64,000 bases of DNA. Origin: an uncultured Saprospiraceae bacterium (GTDB lineage: Bacteria > Bacteroidota > Bacteroidia > Chitinophagales > Saprospiraceae). Under the pieces are notes generated by a model. The model ran no database searches. It was not told where the DNA came from and saw only the letters and a program-made list of their open reading frames with translations. Below, one piece after another: positions 8,534-17,190 of the stretch (within the stretch, counting starts at the first letter, position 1; every line of letters starts with the position of its first letter). A program made the translations under genes and the position numbers. Location: positions 1 to 64,000 of the forward strand of contig CALFBH010000001.1 of the NCBI GenBank assembly GCA_937951615.1. The letters are read 5' to 3'.

Positions 8534-11143
8534 ATGAGTAAACAAAACGGAACAATCGTCAATAATGACGGAGACACCATCACTACTTTATCTGGCATGT
8601 ATGAGGAATATTTTCTCGACTATGCCTCTTATGTTATATTAGAACGTGCTGTGCCATCCATTGAAGATGGCTTCAAACCTGTACAACGCCGTATTCTTCA
8701 TGCCATGAAAACAATGGATGATGGGCGTTATCATAAAGTAGCCAACATCATCGGGCAGACCATGCAATACCACCCACATGGCGATGCAGCGATAGGTGGT
8801 GCATTGGTGCATGTCGGACAAAAAGACCTGCTGATTGACTGTCAGGGCAACTGGGGAGATATGCGTACAGGTGACCGCGCAGCTGCACCACGTTACATTG
8901 AAGCAAGATTGTCAAAATTTGCACTGGCAGTAACTTTTAATGCACAAACGACAGAATGGCAACTCAGCTATGATGGGCGAAAAAAAGAACCGATCAACCT
9001 ACCCGTAAAATTTCCTCTATTGCTCGCGCAAGGGGTGGAAGGGATTGCCGTCGGGCTTTCGACCAAAATTATGCCTCACAATTTTATTGAGCTGATTAAG
9101 GCCTCGATTGCCATTTTAAATGATAAAAGCTTCAAAATATTACCCGACTTTGCTACTGGAGGAATGATGGATCCCACTGATTATAATAAGGGAAAACGAG
9201 GCGGCAAAATACGGGTACGCTCACGCATTGAAATCATTGACAAAAAAACACTCCATATCAAAGAAATACCTTATGGAATCACAACAGAAGGGCTGATAGA
9301 AAGTATTTTGAAAGCCAATGAAAAGGGCAAAATCAAGATTAAAAAAGTAGTTGATAATACCGCAAAAGAACTGGAAATTCAAATTGATTTGCCACCTGGC
9401 GTATCGCCTGAAGTCACGATTGATGCCCTATATGCTTTCACGAATTGCGAGGTCTCCATTTCGCCAAATGCCTGTGTGATTATTGACAATAAAAAACCCC
9501 ATTTTCTGACAGTTGATGAAATTCTGCGGGTCAATACTCAAAATACAAAAGACCTACTTCAGCAGGAACTGGAAATCAAGCTGGGTGAATTGCAGGAGAA
9601 ATGGCATTTTGCCAGCCTGGAAAGAATCTTTATTGAAAATCGAATTTATCACGAAATAGAAGAATGTGAAACCTGGGAAGCCGTTTTGGAAACCATTGAT
9701 CGGGAATTGAAAAAATATCTCTCTACTCCTTCATTTCCCAATACAGATAAAAAAGTCTTTAAGCTGGTACGCGATGTGACAGAAGAGGACATTATAAAGC
9801 TGACAGAAATCAAGATTAAGCGTATTTCAAAATTCAATAAATTCAAAGCGGATGAATTGATTGCCGATTTGGAAACGCAGATGAAAGAAGTGCGCCACAA
9901 TCTGGAACATCTCACTGAGTTTGCCATTGCTTATTATGAAGATTTGCTCAAACGCTTCGGTAAAGGCTGGGAACGCAAAACAGAAATCACGACTTTCGAC
10001 CAAATTAAAGTTAGACAAGTCGTCGCCAATAACTGCAAATTATATGTCAATTATAAAGAAGGTTTTGTCGGTTATGGCATGAAAAAAGACGAATTTGTCT
10101 GTGACTGCTCGGATATTGATGATGTGATTGCTTTTTGCAAAGACGGCTCATTTCGCGTGGTTCGCATTGCGGATAAAGTCTTTATTGGTAAAAACATAGA
10201 ACACGTTGCTATCTGGAAAAAAGGAGATGAGCGGACGACTTATAATGCCGCTTACCTCGATGGTGCAACCGGCAAGTCTTATGTAAAACGCTTCAATGTA
10301 AAAGCCATTACCCGCGACCGGACCTATCATGTGACCAAAGGCTCGCCCCGTTCCAAAATGCTGTATTTTACTGTAAATCCGAATGGTGAATCAGAAGTGG
10401 TCACTGTACAATTATCCCAAGGCTCTACTGCCCGGAAGAAAATTTTCGACTTTGATTATGCCGATTTGGACATCAAGGGACGCGCCTCGAAGGGCAATTT
10501 GTTAACCAAATATCCCGTCCGAAAAGTCACGCAGAAAGAAGTCGGAAAATCGACCATCGGCGGGCGGAAAATATGGGTGGACAAAACGAGCGGACGACTC
10601 AACACCGAAGAGCGTGGACAATATCTGGGTTCTTTTGATACAGGCAACTCGATATTAGCCATACATAAAAATGGAGAATACGAAGTGACGGATTATGAAC
10701 TCACCAATCGTTATGACCCGAAAACGCTGCTACATATTTGTCAGCTCAAAGAAGATTCGATCATATCAGCGATGTATTATGATGCCGATAAAAAAGCGAC
10801 TTACGTCAAACGTTTTAAAATAGAAACAACTTCGCTCGGACAGCGATTTGGCTTTATTGGTGAAAATTCCCGCTCACAGCTATTATATACGACAACAGCA
10901 ATTGCGCCACAAATCACTTATAAATACAAAGCAAATAATAAGGGAGAGGAAGGCAATCTCAAGCTGGCTGACTTTATAGATGTAAAAGGCTGGAAAGCCT
11001 CCGGAAATAAATTGGGCACCTACAAACCAATGGCTATAAAAGAAATCGTAGTAGCAGCAGATACCACAGAAAAAAAGGAGGATAAAAAAGATCCGCCTTC
11101 AGGTTCTCTAGGAGTAGGGACGCAAATTGAATTTGATTTGTAG
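8534..11143 (+). CDS. parC: DNA topoisomerase IV / gyrase subunit A
   Basis: Type IIA topoisomerase A subunit, 869 residues from ATG 8534; cuts and rejoins DNA together with an ATPase subunit not in this window. The catalytic tyrosine is Y121 in 'RAAAPRYIEARLS'. The breakage-reunion core shows 'DGFKPVQRRILHAM', 'YHPHGDAAIGGALV' and 'GVEGIAVGLSTKIMPHN'. The C-terminal part (from about 500) is a beta-pinwheel with repeats such as 'KASGNKLGTY' and 'KGRASKGNLLTKYPV'. No canonical gyrase box (QRRGGKG) is visible, which favours ParC over GyrA. The tail 'KKEDKKDPPSGSLGVGTQIEFDL' is the usual Bacteroidota ending. Monocistronic, closed by a strong terminator. Confidence 0.9.
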   Translation: MSKQNGTIVNNDGDTITTLSGMYEEYFLDYASYVILERAVPSIEDGFKPVQRRILHAMKTMDDGRYHKVANIIGQTMQYHPHGDAAIGGALVHVGQKDLLIDCQGNWGDMRTGDRAAAPRYIEARLSKFALAVTFNAQTTEWQLSYDGRKKEPINLPVKFPLLLAQGVEGIAVGLSTKIMPHNFIELIKASIAILNDKSFKILPDFATGGMMDPTDYNKGKRGGKIRVRSRIEIIDKKTLHIKEIPYGITTEGLIESILKANEKGKIKIKKVVDNTAKELEIQIDLPPGVSPEVTIDALYAFTNCEVSISPNACVIIDNKKPHFLTVDEILRVNTQNTKDLLQQELEIKLGELQEKWHFASLERIFIENRIYHEIEECETWEAVLETIDRELKKYLSTPSFPNTDKKVFKLVRDVTEEDIIKLTEIKIKRISKFNKFKADELIADLETQMKEVRHNLEHLTEFAIAYYEDLLKRFGKGWERKTEITTFDQIKVRQVVANNCKLYVNYKEGFVGYGMKKDEFVCDCSDIDDVIAFCKDGSFRVVRIADKVFIGKNIEHVAIWKKGDERTTYNAAYLDGATGKSYVKRFNVKAITRDRTYHVTKGSPRSKMLYFTVNPNGESEVVTVQLSQGSTARKKIFDFDYADLDIKGRASKGNLLTKYPVRKVTQKEVGKSTIGGRKIWVDKTSGRLNTEERGQYLGSFDTGNSILAIHKNGEYEVTDYELTNRYDPKTLLHICQLKEDSIISAMYYDADKKATYVKRFKIETTSLGQRFGFIGENSRSQLLYTTTAIAPQITYKYKANNKGEEGNLKLADFIDVKGWKASGNKLGTYKPMAIKEIVVAADTTEKKEDKKDPPSGSLGVGTQIEFDL

Positions 11144-11166
11144 GGAAAAGCCTCAATTTAGGGAAC

Positions 11167-11213
11167 AAAAAAAGCCGCCGTTTTACATTTATCTGTAAAA
11201 CGGCGGCTTTTTT
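11167..11213. terminator. Bidirectional Rho-independent terminator
   Basis: A-run, then GCCGCCGTTTTACA paired with TGTAAAACGGCGGC around a short loop, then a T-run. It sits between the convergent parC and TlpA-like genes and can serve both strands. Confidence 0.9.
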
Positions 11214-11234
11214 AAACTTTATTTCGCCTGTACT

Positions 11235-12671
11235 TTATGGTAATTTTTCCAATGTCTCTTTAATGGTTACAGCGTTAAACTGCTTTGGTTTGCGTACAAA
11301 ATTTCCGTTTTTATCAATAATAAAATACTCTGGAATTGCTTTGACATTATACGTTTGGATAATTGCGGATTCCATACCTGCGTCTGCAAAGAGGTTGGTA
11401 CCAGCGATATTTCGACTGAACACAGCCTCCTGCCACAATTCGCGTGTCCTTTCCAGTGAAATATGAATAAACACTACATCGCTACGATTCAGTTGTTGCT
11501 TGACAACTTCCGTCATTTCCATTTTTCGAATACAAGGCGCACACCAGGTTGCCCAGAAATCCAAATACACGACTCTGCCTAGATAATCATATAAGTTCAC
11601 CTGATTCCCGTTGATATCGATCATGCTAAATTGTGGGGCAGGGCTGCCATTGGCGTACATGTTTTTCTCATAAAACATATCCAGTGCAGGAATGGAATAG
11701 TCGTAATAAGGGGTTGTAGAAACAAATTCATTATAGCTATCCAGCATGACATGCAAATCATTTTTGCGTAAGCCCCTTACAATAATATCTGACTGGAAAA
11801 AAGCCTGTGTTTTTCCCTGCAACATACGTTTCGACAAATTATACTGTCCGATATAAGAATTGCCTTCTGTTTTTGGACCTTGGTCGTATTTCAGGTTGAG
11901 GAAAGACTTGACATACTGACGGTATTTTTCATTACTGACCAATTCGTCGTCATTGAGCAGCATTTCCATCGTGAAATCAAAATAGTTGGACATCACGCCG
12001 TGTTTTATACCAAAAGCATGACCATAGACCAGCATATTATAGGCCCAGTCATAATCCACTTCTGCCCGCATATATTTTACAAAACGCGGTGTCATATCTG
12101 GATAAGCATTTTGATACGCCGATAAAGTTCCTAGCCTATCCTGTCGCCACTGATTCATTTCACCAGTAAAAGAAGGCTGCCCCATTCTTTGCATTTTTTC
12201 ATCAATCCCAGGATCAACAGCATAGTACAAAACACCTTTTTTATATTGCTTCATCGCAAACTTGCTGGCAACTTCCGGATATTTTTCGCGGAAGTTTTTC
12301 AGCATTTGGTTATTGGTCGCGCCTGTGCCGGAGAAGGTCATCGACTTTGCCATACCTACGGCCTGGCAATCTATGTGTAGCGCGTCGCCAGGCTCCACAT
12401 ATACTCTTGCAAATTCTTCTTTTCCATATAATAAGAGGACGAGCTGTGGTTCTGTAATCTGAAAAACGAACATAAACTCATTATTCGAGTTGAGTCGTGC
12501 GTCATAGGACTGTTGGGTGTTGCTTTTATAGGCTTCATCCGTCTTTAGTGTAATCTGTTTCCAGAGTGCACTATTTATTTTTCCCTTGATTTGGGTATTT
12601 CCTTGTTGTTGTGCGAAGGCTGTGGTGCAGAACATTAACAATACAGCCAAAAGTGCCGTTCTTATTTGCAT
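11235..12671 (-). CDS. Secreted TlpA-like thioredoxin-fold protein
   Basis: 478 residues with a signal peptide (MQIRTALLAVLLMFCTTAFA). Residues about 25-330 form a Bacteroidota-specific N-terminal region of unknown role. The C-terminal about 140 residues are a TlpA/ResA-type thioredoxin domain starting 'GSPAPQFSMIDINGNQV', with the redox pair WCAPC near residues 376-380 and the cis-Pro segment 'VKAIPEYFIIDKNG'. It probably reduces or isomerises disulfides outside the cytoplasm. The gene stands alone, convergent with parC. N-terminal domain function and electron donor cannot be told from the sequence. Confidence 0.88.
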   Translation of the reverse strand: MQIRTALLAVLLMFCTTAFAQQQGNTQIKGKINSALWKQITLKTDEAYKSNTQQSYDARLNSNNEFMFVFQITEPQLVLLLYGKEEFARVYVEPGDALHIDCQAVGMAKSMTFSGTGATNNQMLKNFREKYPEVASKFAMKQYKKGVLYYAVDPGIDEKMQRMGQPSFTGEMNQWRQDRLGTLSAYQNAYPDMTPRFVKYMRAEVDYDWAYNMLVYGHAFGIKHGVMSNYFDFTMEMLLNDDELVSNEKYRQYVKSFLNLKYDQGPKTEGNSYIGQYNLSKRMLQGKTQAFFQSDIIVRGLRKNDLHVMLDSYNEFVSTTPYYDYSIPALDMFYEKNMYANGSPAPQFSMIDINGNQVNLYDYLGRVVYLDFWATWCAPCIRKMEMTEVVKQQLNRSDVVFIHISLERTRELWQEAVFSRNIAGTNLFADAGMESAIIQTYNVKAIPEYFIIDKNGNFVRKPKQFNAVTIKETLEKLP

Positions 12672-12895
12672 GGTTAAAATGGTTTATGGAAAATACAAGT
12701 TGTTCGCAAATTTCTTCAATTTTACATATCGAAGCGCAATTATGCCCTACTTTATTGTAAAGTAATGGTAAAATTGTGCCAGTTTATGTAAAATAAAAGA
12801 AGTATTAAGTTTGGATAGCTCTGGTAGTGGACTGAACCAGTCACTATAGTAGCGTGTTTGGAAACACAATATAAGTAAAAATTTAAAAGTCTGAA

Positions 12896-13306
12896 ATGAT
12901 TGTACAGAAACAAATGAGTCTTCCTGCTTTTCCACGGGGTTTTCACTTGATTACGGATATTATCCGACAGGAATTACCAGAACTGCCCGAAGCGGGTTTG
13001 TTGAATATTTTTATTCTACACACTTCCGCAGGGCTGACGATTAATGAAAATGCAGACCCAGATGTGCGGACAGATTATGAGACAATTTTCAATAAACTAG
13101 TCCCTGAAAATGATCCCGATTATGTGCATACGATAGAAGGCCCAGACGATATGCCTGCCCATGTGAAGTCCACACTCGCTGGCTCTAGTGTCATGATTCC
13201 GATTAGTCATGGTCGCTTAAATTTGGGTACCTGGCAGGGCGTTTTTTTGTGTGAATTTAGAAATCGGGGCGGGCGGCGCAAATTGGTTTTGACGGTTTAT
13301 TCTTGA
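12896..13306 (+). CDS. YjbQ / UPF0047 family protein
   Basis: 136 residues covering the whole YjbQ fold. Diagnostic stretches are 'HTSAGLTINENADPDV', 'HTIEGPDDMPAHVKSTL' and 'IPISHGRLNLGTWQGVFLCEFR'. Family members are small trimeric cytoplasmic proteins, and some have weak thiamine-phosphate synthase activity. The histidines and acidic residues of the presumed site (H in HTSAG, H in DDMPAH) are present. The start at ATG 12896 is the only good one near the conserved N-terminus. No operon partner. Its stop is followed at once by the 25-bp tandem array. Confidence 0.9.
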   Translation: MIVQKQMSLPAFPRGFHLITDIIRQELPELPEAGLLNIFILHTSAGLTINENADPDVRTDYETIFNKLVPENDPDYVHTIEGPDDMPAHVKSTLAGSSVMIPISHGRLNLGTWQGVFLCEFRNRGGRRKLVLTVYS

Positions 13307-13315
13307 GATAGAAGT

Positions 13316-13472
13316 GAGATTGCCTTCGGCTGCGAGAGGCGAGACCGCCTTCGGCTGCGGGAAGCGAGATCGCCTTCGGCTGCGAGAAGCGAGATTGCCT
13401 TCGGCTGCGAGAAGCGAGATCGCCTTCGGCTGCGAGAAGAGAGATCGCCTTCGGCTGTGGGAAGAGAGATCG
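13316..13472. repeat. 25-bp tandem array, six units plus a partial
   Basis: Units start at 13316, 13341, 13366, 13391, 13416 and 13441, with a 7-bp partial at 13466. Consensus core is GCCTTCGGCTGCGAGAAG preceded by GAGATC or GAGATT. Units differ by 1-4 substitutions, with no indels. Each contains the tiny palindrome GCC-TTC-GGC. The array starts 9 bp after the YjbQ stop. Because 25 is not a multiple of 3, it stays open in more than one minus-strand frame, which creates spurious ORFs. A diverged single unit occurs inverted near 47788-47808. Confidence 0.92.
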
Positions 13473-13585
13473 TGCCGATAAAGTCATTCGACTTTTGCGC
13501 CAAGTAACAGTACTGAAGTGTACTATCATAAACTGTTGTGAATTATTTTAGGCGTAAAATTGTTATGATAAAAAAATAACAGAAA

Positions 13586-14443
13586 ATGAATAGCCGGGAA
13601 ACCAGAAGAAAAATCGCAGAAGAAACACTTGACATACTTGAAAAAGGATTTTTCATTTCACCAAGTGGGAAAAAAATAGATATCGCTGATGTACAAAAGA
13701 AGGCTCAAACGCAGACAAAAGTTTATAGCCCTGCTGATTCAGATCAACTTTTAGCCAATAGTGTTTATAAGTCATTGGAACAGCCAACAGAAATCGTCGT
13801 CACTCATGCAACAACGCTTAATGCTACAAGAGTACTAATTGAGGAAGGTTATAAAAATGCCTTGTGTCTAAATTTTGCATCAGCAAAAAATCCGGGCGGT
13901 GGTTTTCTGGGCGGTAGTCAGGCGCAGGAAGAAAGTATTGCGAGAGCAAGCGGATTATATCCATGTCAAATTAAAGCATCGGAATATTACGAAACCAATC
14001 GGAAAACAAAATCCTGCATTTACACTGATTATATGATTTATAGCCCCTACGTCCCGATACTTAAAAATGAAGCTGGCGAAAATGTAGAGGAACTGATTTG
14101 TTGCAGTATCATCACAGCTCCCGCAGTGAATACAGGAGTCGTAAAAAAAAGAGAACCAGCTCGGGTTGGGGATATTGAAACTATCATGAAAAGGCGGATA
14201 AAAAAAGTACTTACGATCGCATTGGAACATCATCATACAGCCATCGTTTTGGGTGCGTGGGGTTGTGGGGTTTTTCAAAATGACCCAAAAGATATAGCCA
14301 GATACTTTAGAGAAATTTTAAGCGGTGATTTTAAGGATAAGTTTGAAAAAATTGTCTTTGCCATTTACGCAAGAAATGAAAGATTTATACAGCCTTTCTA
14401 TGACAATTTCAGAATAAGTAACGATGAAAAAATCACCTTTTAA
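13586..14443 (+). CDS. PARG-like macrodomain protein (TIGR02452 family)
   Basis: 285 residues matching the bacterial-type poly(ADP-ribose) glycohydrolase family. The catalytic signature GGG-X7-QEE is intact: G104-G106 and Q114-E116 in 'NPGGGFLGGSQAQEES'. Other family features are 'NALCLNFASAKNPGGG', 'YTDYMIYSP', 'APAVN' and 'LGAWGCGVFQNDP'. Expected activity is removal of ADP-ribose from proteins or nucleic acids, with E116 as the likely catalytic acid. It overlaps the next gene by 20 bp, so the two are co-expressed. Members often occur in phage-related or NAD/ADP-ribose conflict loci, but no ADP-ribosyltransferase is recognised nearby. Confidence 0.88.
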   Translation: MNSRETRRKIAEETLDILEKGFFISPSGKKIDIADVQKKAQTQTKVYSPADSDQLLANSVYKSLEQPTEIVVTHATTLNATRVLIEEGYKNALCLNFASAKNPGGGFLGGSQAQEESIARASGLYPCQIKASEYYETNRKTKSCIYTDYMIYSPYVPILKNEAGENVEELICCSIITAPAVNTGVVKKREPARVGDIETIMKRRIKKVLTIALEHHHTAIVLGAWGCGVFQNDPKDIARYFREILSGDFKDKFEKIVFAIYARNERFIQPFYDNFRISNDEKITF

Positions 14444-14777
14444 AGTATCTAATCAAGGAGAAATCATTGATGAGAACTTCTTTATTAGACTCAAAAAAAT
14501 TGAGCAATATTATAAAAGACTCTCATTAGAAAATGATTATTTTATACCCAATCTTAAATCAGTTGAAGCAATTAATCAAATACTTCAGCGGGAGATGCTA
14601 TCATCCGATGAGGTTGAAAAAGCAATAGAAATTTACAATGAAACAAACTTGAAACAGCACCATAATGGAACAGGATGGTATGATTTAAGGCTTCACCTAA
14701 GACACCTTGTCTTTGTATTTGGGAAAGAGTTTCAAATAGATGAAAATTTCAATTTGATCGAAAAGAACAAAAGTTAA
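14424..14777 (+). CDS. Unknown protein overlapping the PARG-like gene
   Basis: 117 residues, not recognised. It starts 20 bp inside the PARG-like gene in another frame (ATG in 'AACGATGAAAAAATC'), which argues for translational coupling. The sequence is soluble, lysine-, asparagine- and glutamate-rich, mainly helical, with a distinctive 'HHNGTGWYDLRLHLRHLVFVFGKEF' segment near the C-terminus; W, D and several H residues there could form a site. No signal peptide or membrane span. It could be a substrate, regulator or immunity partner of the macrodomain enzyme. Confidence 0.7.
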   Translation: MKKSPFKVSNQGEIIDENFFIRLKKIEQYYKRLSLENDYFIPNLKSVEAINQILQREMLSSDEVEKAIEIYNETNLKQHHNGTGWYDLRLHLRHLVFVFGKEFQIDENFNLIEKNKS

Positions 14778-14833
14778 GCACGAATGATAATTGAATAGAA
14801 TTTAGAATCTGTTTAAATTCGCAGCAAAAACAA

Positions 14834-14889
14834 TCTCTCCTCTCTCAATGCCGATGCCGATAATTATCGGCATGGTCTCTCCTCTCTCT
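14834..14889. repeat. Perfect 20-bp palindrome flanked by direct repeats
   Basis: ATGCCGATAATTATCGGCAT (14854-14873) is fully self-complementary. It is bracketed by two copies of TCTCTCCTCTCTC (about 14835-14847 and 14877-14889). It lies between convergent genes and could act as a weak terminator, but there is no T-run directly after it. The CTCTC blocks recall the 25-bp array and the 47.8-kb element. Confidence 0.6.
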
Positions 14890-14897
14890 TCAAAAAC

Positions 14898-15602
14898 TTA
14901 AAGATCGCCCAATTGAGGACGCAAAATCAGCTCTTCTAATACAGTCTGGTCGCTCAGTTTGTAGGCGCCGAATATTGCATCTGCTACATCTTCGGCTTTC
15001 ATCAGTCGGTTCTCAGGTAACTGGTCTTTCATAGCTGCCCAGGAAGCCGACCAGGTCGCACCAGGCATAATCGCAGTGACCCGAATTCCATGCGTTTTCA
15101 TTTCTTCACGCAATACTTTTGAAAAACCCAGCAAGGCGAATTTGGAAATGCTGTAAGAACCTCCACCCGGATAGGCTTTGAGGCTGGCGACTGAGCACAT
15201 GTTGAAAATGTGTCCTGTTTTATGCGGAAGCATAAGCGGCATCAAAGCGCGGCTAAGGTGGTAGGCACTGTACAGATTGGTTTCAATCTGGCTTTCCAGT
15301 TTGCCGTCTTCTTCTGTATGTATTTCGCCCGGTAGAAAAACGCCGGCATTATTCATCAATATATCTACCTGTGTCCAGTGTGATTGAATATATTCGGCGA
15401 AAGCCAATACTTCTTCCTTCTTTGATACATCAGTGGCTTTATGAAGCACCTTGATGTCATACTTAGCTTCTAATTCTTCTTGGAGTGCCTGAAGGTCGGC
15501 TGTTTTACGAGAACATACGGCTAGATCGAAACCTGCTTTGGCAAATACCTCTGCGATGGCTCTTCCGATTCCTTTTGTTGCACCTGTGATGACTATTTTC
15601 AT
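14898..15602 (-). CDS. Short-chain dehydrogenase/reductase (SDR)
   Basis: 234 residues, classical SDR. The NAD(P)-binding TGATKGIG is at residues 6-13, 'ILMNNAGVF' near 85, and the catalytic S plus YSISK in 'SVASLKAYPGGGSYSISKFALLGF' at about 140-155. R31 and K33 after the second strand (CSRK) favour NADPH. The substrate is unknown. Its start codon abuts the stop of the OxyR-like gene (0-bp gap), so they form one operon. The family includes many general ketoreductases and some that lost activity, but all catalytic residues are here. Confidence 0.88.
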   Translation of the reverse strand: MKIVITGATKGIGRAIAEVFAKAGFDLAVCSRKTADLQALQEELEAKYDIKVLHKATDVSKKEEVLAFAEYIQSHWTQVDILMNNAGVFLPGEIHTEEDGKLESQIETNLYSAYHLSRALMPLMLPHKTGHIFNMCSVASLKAYPGGGSYSISKFALLGFSKVLREEMKTHGIRVTAIMPGATWSASWAAMKDQLPENRLMKAEDVADAIFGAYKLSDQTVLEELILRPQLGDL

Positions 15603-16547
15603 TTATTGTTTGGCTTTTAGATCTATGAGTGTTCCCCGATCTTTATTTTTAAGTCCGGAGGGAATACTATTAATAATGACTTCTTTTAGTGCTTCAATCA
15701 AACTGCGTTTGACAAAGCTGCGGTGTGTAATCATGCTGACTTCACGAATGGGCATTGGTGCTTTAAATGAACGGATATTTTTGCGGCGTTCAGCATCCAT
15801 GTCCAGGATGGCCAGTTCGGGAAGTAGTGTATAGCCAAAACGGCCTTCTACTATTCTTTTCAGTGTTTCCAGACTTCCACTTTCAAATTTGATCCGGCGA
15901 TTGTCATCGGGGTGGTGGTCGGAACAGATATTAAGCGTTTGTAAACGGAAACAGTGTCCTTTTTTGAGTAGCCACATTTCGTTTATATTCAGGTCGGAAA
16001 CCAAGATTTGCTTTTTATTCATCAGTGGATTCCCTGAGGCTCCATAAACGATAAAACCTTCATAAAATAAGGGCATTTCTATAATAGATTTGTCATTAAT
16101 CGGAGTCACAAGAATTCCCACATCGAGCAAATCATTATTTAGTTTTCCAATAATTTCTTCGGTCAATAATTCTTCAAAAACCAAATTGACATCCGGGTAT
16201 TTTTCTATAAAATGGGTAACAAATAAAGGGAGCAAATAAGGACTTAGTGTAGGAATAATACCAACACGCAACTCACCACTCATCTGGTTTTTTTGATCTT
16301 TAATGATTTCCGACATCCGCCCGGCTTCTCTGAGTATAATGCGTGCATGCTTGACAACTTTTTCGCCTATATCCGTGGTAATAACTGGTTTTTTGCTACG
16401 ATCAAAAATCATAATACCAAGTTCTTCTTCAATTTTCTTGACCTGCATACTCAGAGCAGGCTGTGAGACATAGCAGTGTACAGCAGCCTTGGCAAAACTT
16501 TTATGCGTATCGACTCCAACAATGTACTCTAATTGTGTGATGGTCAT
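15603..16547 (-). CDS. oxyR: LysR-type regulator, OxyR-like
   Basis: 314 residues. An N-terminal winged helix-turn-helix ('TQLEYIVGVDTHKSFAKAAVHCYVSQPALSMQVKKIEEELG', residues 4-44, in two blocks) is followed by a periplasmic-binding-like effector domain. The redox signature KKGHCFRLQTLNIC places cysteines at residues 199 and 208, the same numbers and spacing as the peroxide-sensing pair of E. coli OxyR. It should therefore sense hydrogen peroxide by disulfide formation. It is co-transcribed with the downstream SDR gene, an unusual partner; no catalase or peroxiredoxin is in the window. A TAnnTTTG box lies 26 bp upstream. Confidence 0.88.
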   Translation of the reverse strand: MTITQLEYIVGVDTHKSFAKAAVHCYVSQPALSMQVKKIEEELGIMIFDRSKKPVITTDIGEKVVKHARIILREAGRMSEIIKDQKNQMSGELRVGIIPTLSPYLLPLFVTHFIEKYPDVNLVFEELLTEEIIGKLNNDLLDVGILVTPINDKSIIEMPLFYEGFIVYGASGNPLMNKKQILVSDLNINEMWLLKKGHCFRLQTLNICSDHHPDDNRRIKFESGSLETLKRIVEGRFGYTLLPELAILDMDAERRKNIRSFKAPMPIREVSMITHRSFVKRSLIEALKEVIINSIPSGLKNKDRGTLIDLKAKQ

Positions 16548-16572
16548 ATCTTTAGTATTTTTGAGTGAACAC

Positions 16573-16580
16573 CAAAAATA
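16573..16580 (-). promoter_or_regulatory. Putative -7 box of the oxyR-SDR operon
   Basis: TATTTTTG on the minus strand, exact TAnnTTTG match, 26 bp before the oxyR start. No firm -33 element. Confidence 0.4.
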
Positions 16581-16644
16581 AGAAAAAGTTTTCTGTGCTT
16601 AAAAAACAATTAGAAAAGCTTATAAATGCGCTATATTAGACTTT

Positions 16645-16805
16645 AGGAACTGTACAAAAATAAATTTACATTATGAGAACGCCTTTTTTGCTGCTGCACT
16701 TCGTTGCTCGTCAGTCGTGTAGCTTAGGCTATATTCCTTCTTCGCGCCTCGTTCAACAACAAAATAGACTGCCTCAGAATGTAAATTTATGTTCTCACAG
16801 TTCCT
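16645..16805. repeat. Large palindromic element
   Basis: AGGAACTGT (16645-16653) plus TAAATTTACATT form the left arm. The right arm AATGTAAATTTA...ACAGTTCCTT runs to about 16805 and ends at the stop codon of the small gene on the minus strand. The about 100-bp centre contains ACTTCGTTGCTCGTCAGTCG, GTAGCTTAGGCTA and CGCGCCTCGTTC, and shares this plan with the feoA-feoB element (929-1013). Probably a mobile palindromic repeat. Confidence 0.7.
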
Positions 16806-17026
16806 TATTCTTCTAATTCGTAGTCAATACTTAATTTGCGTAAAGCACGAAAAGCAGAACTGGTGGATGTAGTGACTTCAATGTCGACAGGCGAACCATC
16901 TAACAAAACATCGGTAAGTTCACGGGCAAGTCCGCTGTCCACGCCATCGGCTATTTCTTCGAACATTTTGGCGATTGCCCGGCGGTCGGGGCGAGCTGCG
17001 TCGCAGGAGAGTAGTTGAATTTTCAT
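16805..17026 (-). CDS. Small protein of unknown function
   Basis: 73 residues, not recognised. Soluble and acidic, with the pattern 'SCDAARPDRRAIAKMFEEIADGVDSGLARELTDVL' (given in part) then a beta-rich 'VDIEVTTSTSSAFRALRKLSI'. Codon use and amino-acid balance look like a real protein. The start ATG at 17026 is the only one possible for this length. Its stop codon coincides with the edge of the palindromic element, which may have altered the original C-terminus. No operon partner. Confidence 0.5.
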   Translation of the reverse strand: MKIQLLSCDAARPDRRAIAKMFEEIADGVDSGLARELTDVLLDGSPVDIEVTTSTSSAFRALRKLSIDYELEE

Positions 17027-17190
17027 ATTTTTTATTTATTCAAAAATCTATTTTTTGTTTGGCTGTTTTATCATTTAATTTATTTTCTGTCATTTCCTTG
17101 TTTTATGCATTCTAATGTTGACCATCAATATACTTAATTTCAGCAATTATTTCTCCACTTTTTATATATCGAAGTTACGGCAAAGGGAAC

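Noticed and set aside
13316-13472. Possible CRISPR array
   Set aside because: Units are directly adjacent with no unique spacers, and no cas gene is present.
13257-13529. 90-codon minus-strand ORF with SRSRRQSRFSQPKAIS-type repeats
   Set aside because: It is the translation of the 25-bp tandem array plus the antisense end of the YjbQ gene; two frames are equally open, as expected from a repeat.
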